Positions 16,318 through 24,424 of a stretch of DNA of 64,000 bases are shown here, one piece after another. The translations under genes were made by a program, and so were the position numbers. The notes under the pieces are model-generated. The model ran no database searches. It worked only from the letters and a program-made list of their open reading frames with translations, and was not told where the DNA came from. Origin of the DNA: SCGC-AG-212-J23 sp035649175 (GTDB lineage Bacteria > Pseudomonadota > Gammaproteobacteria > Burkholderiales > SG8-39); the NCBI GenBank assembly GCA_035649175.1, contig DASRKB010000102.1:17762-81761 (forward strand). Direction: 5' to 3'. Within the stretch, counting starts at the first letter, position 1, and each line of letters begins with the position of its first letter.

Positions 16318-17130
16318 ATGGGGAGGACAGTCCGGCTGTTCGAGGGGCGGTTCGGGCGCCTGGTGCTTATCGAGCTCGGCGCTCATGAGTCGGTCCAGGC
16401 CCAGAACGATCCGGCGATCGTGCTGCAGCAGGGCGACGCGGAGGTCGTGTTCCTCAACCCGGGAGAGCTTTACATTGCCCTCGACACTCGCCGCGTCGTG
16501 GTGTTCCACGCGGCCGGATCCTGGCTGGGCGAGAGCTTCCCGGCGGTCTTCGGACAGGAGGATCGCCGCCCCTTTCCCCAGAGCCGCGAAACAATCACGC
16601 CGCGCATCCGCCAGCTCGCCGAAACGCTCGCCATCGAGGTGCTGAACGACCGGTTCCTCTCGCCCGAGCGCCTCGAGTTCATCTTGCAGGAGCTCCTGCT
16701 CTCGATCGTCGAGACCTACCTCGCGCCGCGCAAGGCCTCCACGCTCTGGGAGGGATCGCGCTTTGAGGACACGCGCATCCGCGAGGCGATCGCGCTGCTG
16801 CGCGCGCATCCGAACAAGGACCTCAACATGAACGACCTCGCCAGCAAGGTCGGCCTGTCGCGCTCGCGCTTCTACGATCTTTTCCAGATCTGCACCGGCT
16901 TTTCGCCGCGGGCCTATCTCGACATGCTGTGCGTCCAGACCGCGATCTCGCGCCTGTCCTCCACGCGGCAGACGATCGCCGACGTGGCGGCCGAGCTTGG
17001 TTTCTCCGCGCAGAGCAACTTCACGCGCTTCTTCCTGAACCAGGTGGGGGTGCCGCCGTCCAAGTACCGCCGCGCTGCGGCGGGCGAGCAGGCCGACGAG
17101 CCGGAGAGCGATCCGGGCGACCGCGACTAG
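16318..17130 (+). CDS. AraC-family transcriptional regulator
   Basis: The protein has 270 residues when read from ATG 16318. The C-terminal 100 residues form the double helix-turn-helix of AraC/XylS regulators: DLASKVGLSRSRFYDLFQ followed by IADVAAELGFSAQSNFTRFF and PSKYRR. The N-terminal part (about 150 residues) is a probable effector or dimerisation domain that I cannot assign to a ligand; it has no clear membrane segment. The gene ends three bases before metY, so it may be cotranscribed with, or control, the sulfhydrylase and dehydrogenase genes. The start was chosen from the -10-like element at 16305-16310; ATG 16306 is the alternative. Confidence 0.85.
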   Translation: MGRTVRLFEGRFGRLVLIELGAHESVQAQNDPAIVLQQGDAEVVFLNPGELYIALDTRRVVVFHAAGSWLGESFPAVFGQEDRRPFPQSRETITPRIRQLAETLAIEVLNDRFLSPERLEFILQELLLSIVETYLAPRKASTLWEGSRFEDTRIREAIALLRAHPNKDLNMNDLASKVGLSRSRFYDLFQICTGFSPRAYLDMLCVQTAISRLSSTRQTIADVAAELGFSAQSNFTRFFLNQVGVPPSKYRRAAAGEQADEPESDPGDRD

Positions 17131-17133
17131 TCG

Positions 17134-18438
17134 ATGGCCGACCGAAAGTTCGGCATTGAGACGCTCTGCCTGCATGCGGGGCAGATCCCCGATGCTGCCA
17201 CCGGCGCCCGCGCGGCGCCGATCTACCAGACGACCTCGTTCGTGTTCGACTCCGCGGAGCACGCGGCGAGCCTGTTCAACCTCCAGACCTTCGGCAACGT
17301 CTACTCGCGCATCTCGAACCCCACCGTGGCGGTGCTCGAGGAGCGCATGGCGGCCGTGGAGGGCGGCCGCTCGGCGCTCGCTACTGCGACCGGGCAGGCC
17401 GCGGAAGCGACCGCCATCCTGACGCTGTGCAGCGCCGGCGATCACATCGTCTCGGCCTCGACGCTTTACGGCGGCACGCATACCCTGCTGCACGTTAATC
17501 TGCGCAAGCTCGGCATCGAGACGACCTTTGTCCATCCTGACAATCCGGAGGACCTGCGAAAGGCCATCCGGCCGAATACCAAGCTCGTGTTCGCCGAGAC
17601 GCTCGGGAATCCACTCATCAATGTGATCGACATCGAAGCGCTGGCGAAGATCGCCCACGACGCGCAGATTCCGCTCGTCCTCGACAACACGGTGCCCTCG
17701 CCTTACCTCTGCCGCCCGATCGAGTGGGGTGCGGACATCGTGGTGCACTCCGCGACCAAGTACATCGGCGGCCACGGCACCACGATGGGCGGGGTGATCG
17801 TCGAGGCGGGGAAGTTCGACTGGGGCAACGGCAAGTTCCCCGAGTTCACCTCGCCCTCCCCGGGCTACCACGGCGTCATCTTCCACGAGACCTTCGGCGA
17901 CTTCGGCTACACCATGAAGGCGCGCATGGAGATCATGCGCACCTTCGGCCCTGCGCTCTCGCCCATGAACGCTTGGCTGCTGCTGCAGGGCCTCGAGTCC
18001 CTGCATGTGCGCATGGAGCGCCATTGCGCCAATGCGCTCGCGGTCGCGAAGTTCCTCAAGGACCATCCGCGCGTCGCATGGGTAAACTACCCCGGGCTGC
18101 CCGACAGCAGATACTTTTCCTTGTCCCAGAAGTATTTTCCGAAAGGCGCGTCGGGCTTGCTGAACTTCGGCATCAAGGGAGAAACTCCACGGGCGGCGGC
18201 TCAGGCCGGCGAGCGGTTCATCGAGGCAGCGCAGTTCATGAGCCACCTGGCGAACATCGGCGACGCCAAGACCCTCGTCATCCATCCCGCCTCGACCACG
18301 CACCGGCAGATGAGCGAGGCCGACCAGCTCAAGGCCGGGGTGACGCCCGACATGATCCGCGTCTCGGTCGGCATCGAGACCCTCGACGACATCCTTTGGG
18401 ACATCGACCAAGCACTGAACGAGGCGGGGAAAGCATGA
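17134..18438 (+). CDS. metY: O-acetylhomoserine aminocarboxypropyltransferase (sulfhydrylase)
   Basis: MetY makes homocysteine from O-acetylhomoserine and sulfide, a PLP-dependent direct-sulfhydrylation step of methionine synthesis in the cytosol. The 434-residue protein belongs to the Cys/Met-metabolism PLP family with the cofactor lysine at 209 in VVHSATKYIGGHGT, the YSRISNPT motif near 57-64 and the typical long MetY insertion (WGNGKFPEFTSPSPGYHG). The 430-residue length separates it from cystathionine synthases and lyases of about 380-400 residues. The stop overlaps the next gene as ATGA. Confidence 0.9.
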   Translation: MADRKFGIETLCLHAGQIPDAATGARAAPIYQTTSFVFDSAEHAASLFNLQTFGNVYSRISNPTVAVLEERMAAVEGGRSALATATGQAAEATAILTLCSAGDHIVSASTLYGGTHTLLHVNLRKLGIETTFVHPDNPEDLRKAIRPNTKLVFAETLGNPLINVIDIEALAKIAHDAQIPLVLDNTVPSPYLCRPIEWGADIVVHSATKYIGGHGTTMGGVIVEAGKFDWGNGKFPEFTSPSPGYHGVIFHETFGDFGYTMKARMEIMRTFGPALSPMNAWLLLQGLESLHVRMERHCANALAVAKFLKDHPRVAWVNYPGLPDSRYFSLSQKYFPKGASGLLNFGIKGETPRAAAQAGERFIEAAQFMSHLANIGDAKTLVIHPASTTHRQMSEADQLKAGVTPDMIRVSVGIETLDDILWDIDQALNEAGKA

Positions 18439-19490
18439 TCAGCTATCAGGTCGTCGAGCATGGCAAGCCGCTGCAGAAGGTGGTCTTGGAGAAGCCGAAA
18501 CCGAAGGGCACGGAGGTGCTGGTGCGCGTCACGCGCTCCGGCGTTTGCCACTCGGATCTGCACATCTGGGAGGGGTTCTTCGACTGGGGCGGCGGCAAGC
18601 GCTTTTACGTAAAGGAGCGCGGCTGCGTGCCGCCCTTCACGCTGGGACACGAGCCCTTCGGCGTCGTCGAGGCGGTAGGTCCCCGCGCGAAGGGAGTGCG
18701 GGTCGGCCAGAAACGCATCATCTATCCCTGGATCGGCTGCGGCAAGTGCACCGTGTGCAAGGCCGGCCAGGACAACTACTGCGTCTCGGGGTCGCGCTAC
18801 CTCGGCGTCAACGTCGCCGGCGCGTACTCGACCCATGTGCTCGTGCCGGATGCGAAGTACCTGGTAGACGCCGCGGGCGTCGAGGAGTCCTTCGCGGCCA
18901 CGCTCGCCTGCTCTGCGCTCACCGCCTACAGCGCGGCCTCGAAGCTGCCGACGCTCGGCGCGAAGGACCGCGTGGCGGTGATCGGGTGCGGCGGCGTGGG
19001 GCTTTCGGGCGTCTCCGTGCTGCGGGCACGAGGCGCCAAGCGCATCATCGCCTGCGACATCGATCCCGCAAAGCTCGCGGTTGCGGCGAAGCTCGGGGCG
19101 CATGACACGGTGAATACGCGCGCGCCGGATGCAGCAGCGCGCCTGAGCGGGATTGCCGGGGTCATCGACTTCGTGGGTGCCCCCGCCACTGCCGCGCTCG
19201 GGCTGGGCGCTCTGCGCAAAGGCGGACGCTACGTCCTGGTTGGCCTCTACGGCGGCGAGCTCGTCCATCCACTGCCGCCGTTCGCGCAACGCGCCATCGG
19301 CATCGTCGGCTCGTATGTCGGCAATCTCCAGGAACTGAAGGAAGTGGTAGGGCTCGCGAAGCGCAAGAAGCTCAAGCCCCAGCCGATCGAGACGCGCGCC
19401 GCCGAGCGCGCCAACGCAGCGCTCGAGGACTTGAAGGCCGGGCGCGTCTTCGGTCGCGTGGTGCTCGACTTCGAGAGCCTCGCCGCTTGA
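18435..19490 (+). CDS. zinc-dependent alcohol dehydrogenase (MDR family)
   Basis: The 351-residue protein is a medium-chain dehydrogenase. Catalytic zinc ligands are seen in GVCHSDLH near 35-42 and GHEPFG near 72-77; structural zinc is bound by the four-cysteine lobe GCGKCTVCKAGQDNYC near 101-116; the NAD(P) site is VIGCGGVGLSG. Substrates of this family are primary alcohols, aldehydes or polyols and cannot be settled here. The insertion FDWGGGKRFYVKERGC before the zinc lobe is somewhat unusual. It is translationally coupled to metY by ATGA, so it may act on a metabolite of the same pathway, but that is inference. Confidence 0.87.
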   Translation: MISYQVVEHGKPLQKVVLEKPKPKGTEVLVRVTRSGVCHSDLHIWEGFFDWGGGKRFYVKERGCVPPFTLGHEPFGVVEAVGPRAKGVRVGQKRIIYPWIGCGKCTVCKAGQDNYCVSGSRYLGVNVAGAYSTHVLVPDAKYLVDAAGVEESFAATLACSALTAYSAASKLPTLGAKDRVAVIGCGGVGLSGVSVLRARGAKRIIACDIDPAKLAVAAKLGAHDTVNTRAPDAAARLSGIAGVIDFVGAPATAALGLGALRKGGRYVLVGLYGGELVHPLPPFAQRAIGIVGSYVGNLQELKEVVGLAKRKKLKPQPIETRAAERANAALEDLKAGRVFGRVVLDFESLAA

Positions 19491-19505
19491 GCGACGCCCC
19501 GCCCG

Positions 19506-19547
19506 CTAGTTGAGCTTGTAGGATACGAGCTCGAGATCGTAGTCCGG
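19506..19547. repeat. 42-bp direct repeat, copy 1
   Basis: Forty-two bases are identical to 22720-22761, in the same orientation. Both copies are the last codons and stop of a minus-strand reading frame, so this is duplicated coding sequence rather than a free-standing repeat. Confidence 0.9.
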
Positions 19548-19709
19548 ACCCCAGGGGTTGCCGCTCAGGGTGCGCAGGCTGGACTTGAACAGGCGCTTGG
19601 GCGAGTCGGCGTACCAAAACCTGCCGCGGCGCTGAGTATGGAATCCGCCCCGCGAGGCGGTCAGCTGGACATCGATGTCGTCCCAGCGCATGCCGGGCTT
19701 CGTGGCCAT
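19506..19709 (-). pseudogene. duplicated C-terminal fragment of the caspase-family gene
   Basis: The 67 codons end in PDYDLELVSYKLN, identical to the end of the caspase-family protein at 22720-24387, and the phrase QRRGRFWYADSPKRLFKSSLRT matches its QRRATFWYAEAAKRLVKSTMRT. The last 42 bases are identical between the copies, the rest diverged. A stop codon lies in frame just before the ATG, so it cannot be a longer protein; no catalytic domain is present. It could be a remnant of a tandem duplication or, since an AAGGGA precedes the ATG, a small expressed stand-alone domain. Confidence 0.55.
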
Positions 19710-19938
19710 GATCCCTTCTCACGAGGGCGGGTACGCCACTTCCGTCAGCGGCAGTTCTTCTGGTCTTCTGGTCGCGCCCCCTTGCTCACATGATATGAGG
19801 ATATTTTCCGCGTGCCTATTCGGTTCCGGATGCGAAAGCAGGCGCAGCGGCTTCTAGTGGGTACCCTATACCAACGGTGCACAGGGGGCGGGGTGGTACT
19901 CTCGCGTCGACCGGGTCGGCGTCGTCCAGGGGGATAGC

Positions 19939-21702
19939 GTGCAGACAAGAACGAAGATCGCAGCCGTAATAATCATTGCGGCAGCCACGGTCTTTTTCGA
20001 AACTGTCGATCTTTCTGCATCGCCGCAGTACCGTCTCCTCGATGCACAGTTCGCCTTGCTGAGAACCTGGGTTCCACGCCCCGCAGCGCGGGAAGTGGTG
20101 ATAGTCGGCATTGATGAGGAGACCACACGCAGCATCGCCGAGCCGATTACGCTCTGGCATAGCCACCTCGCCAAGTTCTTCTTCGCCATGGCACAGGCAA
20201 GGCCTGCGGTCGTGGGCGTGGACATCGTCCTGCCAGACCGCAGCTTCGACGCAGTCGTGCCAGGCATTGACAAGGTGCTGCTTGCAGGATTGCTCGAGGC
20301 GCGACGCAGCCATCCGGTGGTGCTTGGTCTCACCGTCGACTTCTCAGGAAATCGACGCCCTATACATGCGCCGTTTCTGGCGGTAGCGGGACCGGCCGGG
20401 GCCGGGTACGTACTCATGCCGGTCGACCACGACGGACACGTCAGGCGCTTCGATGAAAGGCTAGGCGCGAACCGCGAACGAGTACCGACATTGGCAGGGC
20501 AGATGGCGCGGCATCTGCAAGTGGAGCCAGGGGCGGGCCTCATTGATTTTTGGCGCGGCTCGCCCTTCGATTACATTCCGTTTCACCAGCTCGCGCAATG
20601 GTCCGATAGCGGAGACCACCGCGCGCTCCAGCAGGCATTTCGCGACAAGCCGGTGCTGCTCGGAACCGTATGGAGGTACGAGGATCGAACGCGCGTCCCC
20701 ACCAAGCTTGCCGCATGGGACAGCGCGGCGCTCGATGTGCCTGGCGTGGTCCTTCATGCCCAGGCGTTACGCACGATCCTCGGCAACGGTCTGGTGCGGG
20801 ACGTTCCGCACGGCGTCACCCTCGCGTTGACCGCGGCAAGCGCGCTGCTTTGGCTTGTCTCAGCCAGCACGTTGGCCGTTCTCGCGGTCTTCATCGTCAT
20901 GTCAGCGATGCTTCTCGCGGTTTCGACCTGGCTCCTCGCCAATGGATGGTTCCTGCCGACCGCGGCCCCCGCTCTCGGCGCTGCGCTCGCCCTCGCCGGA
21001 CGCAATGTCGCGGACACGCTGCAGAAGCTGCGCGAGCGGCGGCGGCTCCGCAGTTCATTCTCGGGCTATGTCAGCCCGGCGGTCATGGAGGAGATCCTTG
21101 CCGGGCGCGTGCAGCCGGACCTCGGCGGCGAGAACCACTTCGTATGCATCATGTTCTCGGACATTCGCGGCTATACCACTCGCAGCGAACAGATGGCGCC
21201 GCAGCAGGTGATTCGCTTTCTCAACTGTTATTTCGAAGAGGTCGTGACACTCATCCATGCGCGGGGCGGGAGCGTCGTGAGCTTCATGGGAGACGGCATC
21301 ATGGCGGTATTCGGTGCGCCGAAACAGCTCGAGAATCCCTGCCAGAGCGCATTCGACGCCGCGCGCGACATGCTTGAGCATGTTGCCGGACTGAACGAGC
21401 AGCTCGAGGCGAAAGCAGCGATAGAGATCGGCGTCGGACTCCACGCCGGAGAGGCAGTGATTGGCCACGTCGGGTCTTCCGCCCGTCACGACTATACGGC
21501 CATTGGGGACGCAACCAACGTCGCCTCTCGCCTGGAAGGACTTACCAAGGAAGCCGGCTATTGTATCGTCTTATCGAGAGCGGTAGTCGAGCAACTGCGG
21601 GAGCCTGCCGAACTCGAGTTCCTTGGACCCACGGCGATCAAGGGCCATACCCCTGTTGAAGTTTTCGGCTATAAGAGCATTAGGGCCCGCGCCGGCATTT
21701 GA
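19939..21702 (+). CDS. CHASE2-domain class III nucleotide cyclase
   Basis: The 587-residue protein has one N-terminal membrane segment (about 6-22), a periplasmic CHASE2 sensor (about 30-285, with VVIVGIDEETTR and VVGVDIVLPDRS), three further membrane segments (about 292-355) and a cytosolic class III cyclase domain (about 398-530). Metal-binding aspartates are D408 in FSDIRGYT and D452 in FMGDGIMAVFGAP; the transition-state pair is N527 and R531 in IGDATNVASRL. The position that is usually the purine-selecting Lys before the second Asp appears to be Ser448, so cAMP as product is likely but not certain. The start is GTG 19939. Base composition is less GC-rich than the flanks. A FecR-like gene follows. 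Confidence 0.87.
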   Translation: MQTRTKIAAVIIIAAATVFFETVDLSASPQYRLLDAQFALLRTWVPRPAAREVVIVGIDEETTRSIAEPITLWHSHLAKFFFAMAQARPAVVGVDIVLPDRSFDAVVPGIDKVLLAGLLEARRSHPVVLGLTVDFSGNRRPIHAPFLAVAGPAGAGYVLMPVDHDGHVRRFDERLGANRERVPTLAGQMARHLQVEPGAGLIDFWRGSPFDYIPFHQLAQWSDSGDHRALQQAFRDKPVLLGTVWRYEDRTRVPTKLAAWDSAALDVPGVVLHAQALRTILGNGLVRDVPHGVTLALTAASALLWLVSASTLAVLAVFIVMSAMLLAVSTWLLANGWFLPTAAPALGAALALAGRNVADTLQKLRERRRLRSSFSGYVSPAVMEEILAGRVQPDLGGENHFVCIMFSDIRGYTTRSEQMAPQQVIRFLNCYFEEVVTLIHARGGSVVSFMGDGIMAVFGAPKQLENPCQSAFDAARDMLEHVAGLNEQLEAKAAIEIGVGLHAGEAVIGHVGSSARHDYTAIGDATNVASRLEGLTKEAGYCIVLSRAVVEQLREPAELEFLGPTAIKGHTPVEVFGYKSIRARAGI

Positions 21703-21776
21703 TTTTCTGGCGCTACACTGGAGCGGCGCCCATGCTTGCGCCGTGCTGGTCTTCCACCAAATGGGGAGTGGAGGAA

Positions 21777-22631
21777 GTGACGCTGTCGCTGCCGCCCTTG
21801 TGCACCGTTCTGGTTTGGGCATTGACTGTGCTCGCGTTGCCCGCAATGGCGAGCAGTGTGGCGATCGTGACGGACCTTTCCGGCAAAGCGACCGCCGAAG
21901 GCATGAACGTCGCCATTCTTTTTGAGATACGGGAGGACGCCCGTGTTGAAGTAACCGACGGGACGCGAATGGTTGCGGTTTATTTCTCGTCTGGTGAGGA
22001 ATACACCTTCACGGGTCCGGCACAGATCCACTTTCGCCCCGGTGAGCCGCAAGTATTGAGCGGCCCAAAAGCAGAGAAGCGCTCCAATCCGCTCGCCAGG
22101 AGCGGAAGAAACGTCGCGATCAAACCAATCGGCGTCGCCCAAGCGGGTTTCGTCATGCGCAGTTGGCGCAATACCGCGCGGGTCAAGCTGCTAAGTCCAT
22201 CCGGCACCCTGACGCTCGAGCATAGCCCCGAATTCCGCTGGACCGAGGTAGAGTCGGCCCTGAGATACCACTTCGAGCTTACCGACGACACCGGGGAGCC
22301 CCTCTACGAAGCCAACGTGGCGGCATCCTCGCTGCGCTTGCCCGCTTCGTTGCGCTTGCGAGAAGGCGCGCGATACACCTGGCAAGTGTCGACGCGGTTG
22401 TCCAACGGACGGCGCTATGTAGGCGCCAGCGATTTCAGCGTCGCGTCACCCGAGCTTCGTTCGGAGGCGGAAGCTCTGCGGCCCGTTGCCACCGCACCGG
22501 TATCCGCGCAAGTCACATTCGCGTTGTGGCTGGAGCAGATGGAATTGAAGGACGAAGCGCGCAAGTACTGGAAGGCAGTGGCGAGCGAGCGGCCGCGCGA
22601 CGAGCGGCTGAAGACGCTCAGTGTGGATTAA
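21777..22631 (+). CDS. FecR-like periplasmic protein
   Basis: Read from GTG 21777 the 284-residue product starts with a clear signal peptide (hydrophobic VLVWALTVLALPAMA, cleavage after AMA). A FecR-like beta domain follows (SVAIVTDLSGKATAEG through SGEEYTFTGPAQIHFRPGE), then a fibronectin-like segment (EFRWTEVESALRYHFELTDD to YTWQVSTRLSNG) and a short helical tail. FecR-domain proteins of this type are periplasmic and often accompany CHASE2 cyclases. A GGAGGA lies immediately before the GTG. In-frame starts at 21732 and a TTG at 21699 overlapping the cyclase stop are alternatives that would put residues ahead of the signal peptide. It probably shares a transcript with the cyclase. Confidence 0.7.
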   Translation: MTLSLPPLCTVLVWALTVLALPAMASSVAIVTDLSGKATAEGMNVAILFEIREDARVEVTDGTRMVAVYFSSGEEYTFTGPAQIHFRPGEPQVLSGPKAEKRSNPLARSGRNVAIKPIGVAQAGFVMRSWRNTARVKLLSPSGTLTLEHSPEFRWTEVESALRYHFELTDDTGEPLYEANVAASSLRLPASLRLREGARYTWQVSTRLSNGRRYVGASDFSVASPELRSEAEALRPVATAPVSAQVTFALWLEQMELKDEARKYWKAVASERPRDERLKTLSVD

Positions 22632-22719
22632 GGAGTTTCGGCCGTTGAACTGCAGAGGAAGATCGACGCGCCGGGCAGGATGATTTGAATCAGGCCCCCC
22701 TCGCACATAAGCGCGCGCT

Positions 22720-22761
22720 CTAGTTGAGCTTGTAGGATACGAGCTCGAGATCGTAGTCCGG
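22720..22761. repeat. 42-bp direct repeat, copy 2
   Basis: Identical to 19506-19547. It encodes the last codons and stop of the caspase-family gene. Confidence 0.9.
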
Positions 22762-24387
22762 CGCCTGCCCGCCCTGCGAATAGGTGCGCATCGTGGACTT
22801 CACCAGCCGCTTCGCGGCCTCAGCGTACCAGAAGGTTGCACGGCGTTGCACGAAGTCGCTGGGGCGGGTCGGGCTACCGACAGTGAAGTTGATCTCGACC
22901 TTCACCGCATCGAAAGTCCCAGCAGGCGTCGTAACGTTTTCCTGGCCGACAACGCGCGCGGTGTACGCACACGTCGGCTGGCGGAAACAGAAATAGTCGT
23001 TGCGCACATGGATGTCGTCCCACTGGGCAGCCGGCCCTACCGCGTCGAGGATGTGCAAATAGGGCGAAAACATCCACACGTCCTGGAGGATGTTCAGGTC
23101 GGCCCCGGCGCCGTACGCGCGCTGAACCGAGCCGAAGAGGTTGTCCTCGTCGAGGATGCCGTCCTTCGAGACACCGACCACGTGCACGTCGACGGTACGG
23201 CTTTCGCGCGTAAGTATGTCCTTGTACGCGTATTGCCAGCGGTCGCCGGCCTTGGGAAAGCGCGGGTCGAGCACTTCGGCGGCGACCGGCGTAGGCGCTA
23301 CGGAAGCCATCTGGGTCGATTGCTGCAGCGGATCGTTTCGATCCCCGAGCGGATCGCCGGAGGGTGCCGGCAGCTCGGGGGCCGGTGCCGCGGCCACAGG
23401 CAACGCGCCGGGCGGCTTGGCGCCTAGCGCTTCGGCGCGCCGGCGCATCTCTTCCTCCAGCTCGGCGCGCTGCTTGGCCAGCATTTCGCGGATCGTCTCC
23501 TGCATCTTGCGCTGCTCGGCGGCGAGCTTCTGCTGCTCGAGGCGCACCGCGTCGGCTACCGCCCTCTGCACCGCCGCCTGCTGCACCGCTTGGGCGCTAC
23601 CAGGATCCGGGGCGACGAAGAAGAAGTCGCCTCGGAGCGAGCTGGATTCCCACGGAATCTGGCGCTCGCGCGTCTCCCGGCCCACGCCGATGCGCACGTC
23701 CTTGAAAAGCTGCTCGATGGGCAGGCCGGGACGCCCCATGTTGGCGAGCAGGTGCTTGGTGTAGATGCCGTTGTCGCCGTCGCCGTCGGCGGCCACGGAA
23801 CCCGGGGCGGTGGCGAAGGCAACCAGTGTCCCCGAGGGCGCGTCCATCTGCGCCAGACCCTGCTGCGCGGAGCGGAAGCTGCGCGCGAAGGGGTTGTTGC
23901 GGCAGGCGTCCAGGATGACGAGGTTGAGCGAGTTCTTGACGCTGTCGAGCTTGGCGAGCACGGTGTTCGCGTCGACCGACTCGTCCTCGACCTCGTTCTC
24001 GCGCTGGATGTCCGCTCCTACCGGGATGAGGTAGTTACGCCCACGGATCTGCATGCCGTGGCCGGCGAAGTAAAAAAGCGCCACGCCCCCTTCGGCCAGC
24101 TCGTCGCCCCACTCGCGGATCGCCGCGCGCATGGTCGAGCGCTTGGCGTTCTCCAGCAGGCGCACGCGGAAGCCGGTTTGCTCGAGCGCCTGCGCCATCG
24201 CGCGCGCGTCGTTCACCGGGTTGCGCAGCGGCGCGTCGCTGTAGGCGCCGTTACCAATCACCAGCGCCGTGCGCCTCTCACCGTCGGGCGCGTTCTTCGG
24301 CTCGATGCGCAGCGAGCGCTCCTGCGCAACCGCCGCCGCGCACCAGAGCACCAGGAGCATGCCCCACCCCAGCAACCGCGATCGCAT
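22720..24387 (-). CDS. secreted caspase-fold protease (peptidase C14 / orthocaspase) with coiled coil
   Basis: The 555-residue protein starts with a signal peptide (LLGWGMLLVLWCAAAVAQ). A caspase p20-like domain spans about 38-260 with ALVIGNGAYSD, catalytic His110 in YFAGHGMQ and Cys162 in ILDACRNNPF, the classical dyad of metacaspases and orthocaspases, which cut after basic residues. A charged coiled coil (about 265-323) and a proline-rich linker follow, then a C-terminal domain of about 170 residues ending PDYDLELVSYKLN that I cannot name. Secretion places the protease in the periplasm, the same side as the FecR-like protein and the CHASE2 sensor encoded next door. A truncated copy of its 3' end lies at 19506-19709. 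Confidence 0.88.
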   Translation of the reverse strand: MRSRLLGWGMLLVLWCAAAVAQERSLRIEPKNAPDGERRTALVIGNGAYSDAPLRNPVNDARAMAQALEQTGFRVRLLENAKRSTMRAAIREWGDELAEGGVALFYFAGHGMQIRGRNYLIPVGADIQRENEVEDESVDANTVLAKLDSVKNSLNLVILDACRNNPFARSFRSAQQGLAQMDAPSGTLVAFATAPGSVAADGDGDNGIYTKHLLANMGRPGLPIEQLFKDVRIGVGRETRERQIPWESSSLRGDFFFVAPDPGSAQAVQQAAVQRAVADAVRLEQQKLAAEQRKMQETIREMLAKQRAELEEEMRRRAEALGAKPPGALPVAAAPAPELPAPSGDPLGDRNDPLQQSTQMASVAPTPVAAEVLDPRFPKAGDRWQYAYKDILTRESRTVDVHVVGVSKDGILDEDNLFGSVQRAYGAGADLNILQDVWMFSPYLHILDAVGPAAQWDDIHVRNDYFCFRQPTCAYTARVVGQENVTTPAGTFDAVKVEINFTVGSPTRPSDFVQRRATFWYAEAAKRLVKSTMRTYSQGGQAPDYDLELVSYKLN

Positions 24388-24396
24388 TCTGTCGAA

Positions 24397-24417
24397 AGTT
24401 TACCCGCCTTTTAGAAT
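24397..24417. promoter_or_regulatory. divergent promoter region between caspase and gamma-glutamyltransferase genes
   Basis: Only 37 bases separate the two start codons. On the minus strand TAAACT (24402-24397) lies 15 bases before the caspase ATG; on the plus strand TAGAAT (24412-24417) lies 13 bases before the ATG at 24425. Both predict transcripts that begin at or within a few bases of the start codon. Confidence 0.45.
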
Positions 24418-24424
24418 AGCGACG

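Noticed and set aside
21699..21776. A longer N-terminus for the FecR-like protein from TTG 21699
   Set aside because: It would place a non-hydrophobic stretch before a good signal peptide; GTG 21777 directly precedes the signal sequence.
19506..22761. The two 42-bp repeats as attachment sites of a mobile element
   Set aside because: Both copies are coding sequence for the same C-terminal residues and homology extends beyond the identical part; no integrase or transposase lies between.
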